This document shows positions 43,646 through 47,071 of a stretch of DNA of 47,071 bases, in pieces; position 1 is the first letter of the stretch; each line of letters opens with the position of its first letter. The DNA comes from Zetaproteobacteria bacterium (lineage in GTDB: Bacteria; Pseudomonadota; Zetaproteobacteria; Mariprofundales; Mariprofundaceae), in the NCBI GenBank assembly GCA_002746295.2, contig NVWS02000047.1:1-47071 (forward strand), written 5' to 3'. A program made the position numbers and the translations under genes. Under the pieces are notes generated by a model. The model had not been told where the DNA came from. It searched no databases and was given only the letters and a program-made list of their open reading frames with translations.

Positions 43646-43675
43646 TTGACATGTATAAATGATTGAGGCTACTGT
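43646..43675 (+). promoter_or_regulatory. Probable sigma-70 promoter of the csy1-4 operon
   Basis: TTGACA (43646-43651) is a perfect -35 box. With an 18-base spacer, TACTGT (43670-43675) has the conserved TA...T of a -10 box but is otherwise weak. The start would be near 43682, leaving a leader of about 48 bases before csy1. It lies in the only sizeable gap between cas2-3 and csy1. Confidence 0.45.
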
Positions 43676-43729
43676 TGCGGTATAAAGTGGAATGATAGAA
43701 AGGAAAGCTGACGCTGATAGGAGTGGCTC

Positions 43730-44980
43730 ATGTTAGATAAAGCGATTGCAGAATTTTTAGAGAGTAAGAAACAAGACTTTTTAAAGAAAAAAAATAAAGG
43801 CAATGTAAGCGATGAGGATAAACAAAGCTTTATTCTAGAGTCTGAAAATAAATATAGCCTTGAAAACTGGTTAATAGATGCTTCTAAACGCGCCAAACAA
43901 TTATCGTTGACATCTCACCCTGCTAAGTTTGTTCATCCCAATGCTAAAACAAGCAGTGTTATTGCACATGCAAAGCAAGAAAATGATGGTTTGTTGCGTT
44001 CGGGTAATGTTGATGTGCAACTTGATATATTTGGTAATGCCGCAGCTTTGGATGTGGAAAAATTTTTAAGAGTAAGACTGCAAGATGGTAAGACTGTTTT
44101 ACAACATTTGGAAGAAAATACAGGCGTTATTCAAGAGCAATTTACCATAGAAGGAATTGATTATAAAAAAGTTCGGGATGACTTTATGCGCGTTAAAAGC
44201 TCGGATTTGAATCAAACCAGCGAAAAGATAAAGCAAGTCTATTTCCCTGTTGGTAATGCTTATCACTTGTTATCTATTTTGAATTCATCAGGCATTATTT
44301 ATAAGTTGAAGAGTGAGGTAAATGGTCTGCGGTTTTCTGAAGAAAACAAGCAGTTGCGTGAAGCATTGAAAAAGGCAAATCCGCAGCCCATGCAAGGAAC
44401 AATTTCTGATTTATATGGACTGGTAGCATTGGGTTATGGTGGAACAAAACCACAAAATATTAGCACCTTAAACAACCAAAATGGCGGGGTAAGTTTGCTC
44501 TTGCCTTCGCTTCCACCGAATTTATCCAAGCGAAAAGTACAACCACCCAAAAAAGATTTTTTTGATAGTTGTTTATGGGATGGTCTGTTTCAAAGTGATT
44601 TTGAAGCTTTTCATGAAGTGCTTACTTGGCGTAAAAACAATAAAAAAATCAGGGATAAGCGTGATGATATTGTGCTTAACGCCATAGCGAAGGTGAAAAG
44701 ACTTATAGAAAGTATTCGAGATATACATGTTGGTTGGTCAGACAGTGAAACATACAATGGCTTGCTTCGTTGGCAAAAGATTTGGCTGGATGAACAATAT
44801 GCAGATATAAGACATGATAAATCACTCAATGATGACTACTTAACCAAAGCACAAAGCTATTTCTCGAATTGGTTTATTAACCATTATAAATCTGTAATAA
44901 AAGACAGTAAATTATTGGGTGATGATGATATTCAGCATGTCAAAAAAGTTCTCAACGATGAGCAGGTACTATTGAAATGA
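43730..44980 (+). CDS. csy1: Csy complex large subunit Csy1 (Cas8f)
   Basis: Subunit of the type I-F surveillance complex that recognises the CC PAM and holds the crRNA 5' handle together with Csy2. 416 residues. Family blocks: LTSHPAKFVHPNAKTSSVIA, VYFPVGNAYHLLSILNSSGI and GYGGTKPQNISTLNNQNGG, the last containing the Lys/Asn PAM-reading region. The ATG at 43730 has AGGAG 7-11 bases upstream. Expression probably starts from the promoter at 43646-43675. Overlaps csy2 by 4 bp. Confidence 0.95.
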   Translation: MLDKAIAEFLESKKQDFLKKKNKGNVSDEDKQSFILESENKYSLENWLIDASKRAKQLSLTSHPAKFVHPNAKTSSVIAHAKQENDGLLRSGNVDVQLDIFGNAAALDVEKFLRVRLQDGKTVLQHLEENTGVIQEQFTIEGIDYKKVRDDFMRVKSSDLNQTSEKIKQVYFPVGNAYHLLSILNSSGIIYKLKSEVNGLRFSEENKQLREALKKANPQPMQGTISDLYGLVALGYGGTKPQNISTLNNQNGGVSLLLPSLPPNLSKRKVQPPKKDFFDSCLWDGLFQSDFEAFHEVLTWRKNNKKIRDKRDDIVLNAIAKVKRLIESIRDIHVGWSDSETYNGLLRWQKIWLDEQYADIRHDKSLNDDYLTKAQSYFSNWFINHYKSVIKDSKLLGDDDIQHVKKVLNDEQVLLK

Positions 44981-45870
44981 AAGATATATTGCTTATTCCC
45001 AACATAAAAGTTCATCATGCAAATGCGTTGTCTAGCCCTTATACCATTGGTTTCCCAGCCATGACAGGGTGGCTGGGGTTTATGCACGCACTCGAACGAA
45101 AATTAAAAGGTTCTGAATTTGAGGCGGTTAAATTCACGGGTATTATCATCAGTTGTTTGGAGTTTTATTTACACACTTACAAAGGCAGAGGAGATTATGT
45201 CCACTCTATTGTTGCCAGTAGTAACCCCTTGGATAAAGCAGGAAAACGCCCATCTTTTATCGAAGAGGCACGCTGCGATATGGAAGTCACACTTGCCATA
45301 GAATGTGAACTGGGTGTGCTTGATTATGATAAATTGACAAGCTTCATTGATAACACATTACACACCATGAAAATCGTTTCAGGTGATATTCTTTCTTTTA
45401 AGCCAAGCAAACACTTGGAAGTTGATAATGATGAACCTAGAGGGCTTACCAAGTATTTAATGCCAGGCTTTTGCTTGGTTTCAAGGCAGAGCTTAATGGA
45501 AGAAGTCATGAATGAGGGCATGGATGCCATGGATGCCATGCTTGAGTATTTAAAAGTCACGACAGATATTGAAGTTGATGAAAACCACCGAGTAAGCAAA
45601 AGCAAACCTTCACGGAAAGAAAGTGGCTGGATTGTACCCATAGCTGTGGGTTATCAAGGCATCAGTGAACTTGGGTTATTGAAAAACACTCGTGACGCAA
45701 CAACGCCGCATAGATTTGCAGAAAGTGTAGTGACGTTAGGTGAATTTAAAATGCCTTACCATTTTGAAAATATAGATGACATGATTTGGCGTTATCAAGC
45801 ATACCAAGGTGATAATTTATACCTTTGTAAGAACAACTATTCGATTAAAAATGAGGAGAGTAAACTATGA
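44977..45870 (+). CDS. csy2: Csy complex subunit Csy2 (Cas5f)
   Basis: RAMP-type subunit forming the tail of the I-F complex with Csy1 and binding the crRNA 5' end. 297 residues. Family features: LLIPNIKVHHANALSSPYTIGFPAMTGWLGFMHALER at the N-terminus and GWIVPIAVGYQGISELG later. A tandem GATGCCATG repeat in the gene (about 45523-45540) gives MDAMDAM and looks like a local slip without frame effect. Overlaps csy1 and csy3 by 4 bp each. Confidence 0.94.
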   Translation: MKDILLIPNIKVHHANALSSPYTIGFPAMTGWLGFMHALERKLKGSEFEAVKFTGIIISCLEFYLHTYKGRGDYVHSIVASSNPLDKAGKRPSFIEEARCDMEVTLAIECELGVLDYDKLTSFIDNTLHTMKIVSGDILSFKPSKHLEVDNDEPRGLTKYLMPGFCLVSRQSLMEEVMNEGMDAMDAMLEYLKVTTDIEVDENHRVSKSKPSRKESGWIVPIAVGYQGISELGLLKNTRDATTPHRFAESVVTLGEFKMPYHFENIDDMIWRYQAYQGDNLYLCKNNYSIKNEESKL

Positions 45871-46874
45871 GTAAAATACCAGCGTCAGTCTTAGCTTTTG
45901 AGAAAAAATTAGTGCCTTCGGATGGTTTGATGTATGGCACAACTTGGGAAAATAGAAGCAACCAAGCCGCACCATTGGCACTTCAAGAAAAATCGGTGCG
46001 CGGAACGATTTCAAACCGCCTTAAGAAAAATGAAGAAGGAAAAATTGATGGAAAAATAGAAAATGCGAACTTGCAAAGGGTTGATAGCTGTGCGCTTACA
46101 CCTGAACAAGATACGTTAAAATTAAGCTTTACACTAAAAGTATTAAGTGGTGTGGAGAATCCTTCAGCCTGTAATCATGAAGGATTTAATCAAAGCTATA
46201 CCAAAGCTGTTCAAGGTTATATTGAAGCGTATGGTTTTACAGAGTTAGCACATCGCTATGCTTGTAATTTGGCAAATGGGCGTTTTTTGTGGCGCAACCG
46301 TGTGGGTAGTGAGCATGTTGAGGTTCAAGTTAGCGTTTTAAATGGTGATAACCCTAAAATTTGGGTGTTCAATGGCTTGGGCTATGATATGCAAAACTTT
46401 GATAATCATCATGCAGATATTGATGAACTTTCAGAACTTATTGCCAAAACCTTGTCGGGTAAAAGTGAGTTTTTACTGTTGGAAATCAATGCGTTTGCAA
46501 AAGTAGGAAAATCTCAAGATGTCTATCCAAGTGAAGAGCTTGTTTTGGATAAAAACAACAGCAAAGAGAAGAAAAGCAAGATTCTTTATGATGTGAACGG
46601 CGTGGCAGCGATGCATTCGCAGAAAATAGGTAATGCGGTTCGCACCATTGATACATGGTATCCTGAATTTAAAAAACAGCAGCGAGTTATATCCATCGAC
46701 CCATACGGAGCGGTGACCAATTTGGGCAAGGCATACCGTCAGCCAAAGGCAAAAAAAGACTTCTTTAATTTGTTTGATGCTTTTTCACAGGGTGAAGCAT
46801 TAGATAGTGTAGAAGATAAACATTTTGTGATGGCAGTATTGGTTCGTGGCGGTGTATTTGGAGAAAAACAATAA
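45867..46874 (+). CDS. csy3: Csy complex backbone subunit Csy3 (Cas7f)
   Basis: Six copies line the crRNA spacer in the I-F complex; the thumb of each subunit displaces every sixth guide base. 335 residues. Family features: ASVLAFEKKLVPSDGLMYGTTW at the N-terminus, GRFLWRNRVGSEHVEVQV in the middle and KAYRQPKAKKDFFNLFD near the end. Its stop overlaps the cas6f start by one base (TAATG). Confidence 0.95.
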   Translation: MSKIPASVLAFEKKLVPSDGLMYGTTWENRSNQAAPLALQEKSVRGTISNRLKKNEEGKIDGKIENANLQRVDSCALTPEQDTLKLSFTLKVLSGVENPSACNHEGFNQSYTKAVQGYIEAYGFTELAHRYACNLANGRFLWRNRVGSEHVEVQVSVLNGDNPKIWVFNGLGYDMQNFDNHHADIDELSELIAKTLSGKSEFLLLEINAFAKVGKSQDVYPSEELVLDKNNSKEKKSKILYDVNGVAAMHSQKIGNAVRTIDTWYPEFKKQQRVISIDPYGAVTNLGKAYRQPKAKKDFFNLFDAFSQGEALDSVEDKHFVMAVLVRGGVFGEKQ

Positions 46875-47071
46875 TGAATTGCTATCTTGATATAAAGATA
46901 GTACCTGATGATGACATCCCCATTTATTTCATCCGAAATAAAGTGTACACCAAGCTACACAAAGCCTTATCGACCATGAAGGCAACCGACATCGGCGTAA
47001 GCTTTCCTAAATATCGGGTAAAGTTGGGGGATGTACTTCGTATTCATGGCACAAAGCAACGGCTTGAAGCA
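46874..47071 (+). CDS. cas6f: CRISPR endoribonuclease Cas6f (Csy4), 5' part only
   Basis: The first 66 codons; the gene runs off the window. The start NCYLDIKIVPDDDIPIYFIRNKVYTKLHKALSTMKATDIGVSFPKYR follows the Csy4 pattern, including YLDI at the start and the GVSFP block. LGDVLRIHGTKQRLEA follows. Csy4 cuts the repeat at the base of the CTGCC/GGCAG hairpin and stays bound. The catalytic His (about residue 29 in the Pseudomonas enzyme) may be His30 here (KLHKAL). The arginine-rich helix lies beyond the window. Confidence 0.93.
   Translation, partial: MNCYLDIKIVPDDDIPIYFIRNKVYTKLHKALSTMKATDIGVSFPKYRVKLGDVLRIHGTKQRLEA

Noticed and set aside
45523-45540. Tandem GATGCCATG repeat in csy2
   Set aside because: Two units in frame inside a conserved gene; too short to be more than a local slippage.

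Overview
The window comes from a Gram-negative, flagellated proteobacterium. The division and cell-wall cluster is of the meso-diaminopimelate type, FlgH is a lipoprotein L-ring protein, and FlgA and FlgI are present. The flagellar cluster ends in csrA-fliW and there is a type I-F CRISPR-Cas locus. Gene content and style fit a Zetaproteobacteria-like (Mariprofundus/Ghiorsea) genome, but that placement is inference and no rRNA is present to test it.

Region 1 (1-16202) is a compact division and cell-wall operon: ftsL-ftsI-murE-murF-mraY-murD-ftsW-murG-murC-murB-ddl-ftsQ-ftsA-ftsZ, all on the + strand. Most neighbours overlap by a few bases. It covers lipid II synthesis from UDP-MurNAc plus the core divisome. 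A 576-bp gap (16203-16778) follows; it holds an inverted repeat and one end of a small mobile-repeat family. Next come cimA (citramalate synthase) and a VF530-type small protein.

Region 2 (18711-31142) concerns motility. It has two small proteins (one a free-standing copy of the FlhB C-terminal domain), a sigma-54-like promoter, then flgF-G-A-H-I-J-M-N-K-L-csrA-fliW. A sigma-28-like promoter precedes a small flagellar-type protein, a receiver protein, a REC-GAF-HD-GYP phosphodiesterase and a PilZ protein.

Region 3 (31153-38222) holds a palindromic MITE-like repeat, aspartyl aminopeptidase, convergent tag and an SMR transporter, acetyl-CoA synthetase, and a large AsmA/DUF748-like envelope protein.

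Region 4 (38254-end) is a type I-F CRISPR-Cas locus: cas1, cas2-3, csy1 (cas8f), csy2 (cas5f), csy3 (cas7f) and the start of cas6f, which is cut by the window end. Between cas1 and cas2-3 lies a scrambled insert. It contains an intact Phd/YefM-RelE module, a chimeric fragment joining the start of cas2-3 to the 3' part of cas1, a degenerate MITE copy, and a ParD-type antitoxin with a deleted parE.

The most notable signal is in the 226-bp gap between cas2-3 and csy1. Two degenerate I-F repeats lie there antisense to the cas genes and flank a 21-nt pseudo-spacer. That pseudo-spacer matches a site with a CC PAM directly beside the csy1 promoter -35 box. Two of its three mismatches in the first 18 positions fall at positions 6 and 12, which type I effectors do not read. 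This looks like a single-unit crRNA-like regulator by which the Csy complex would repress its own operon. No full CRISPR array is visible in the window.
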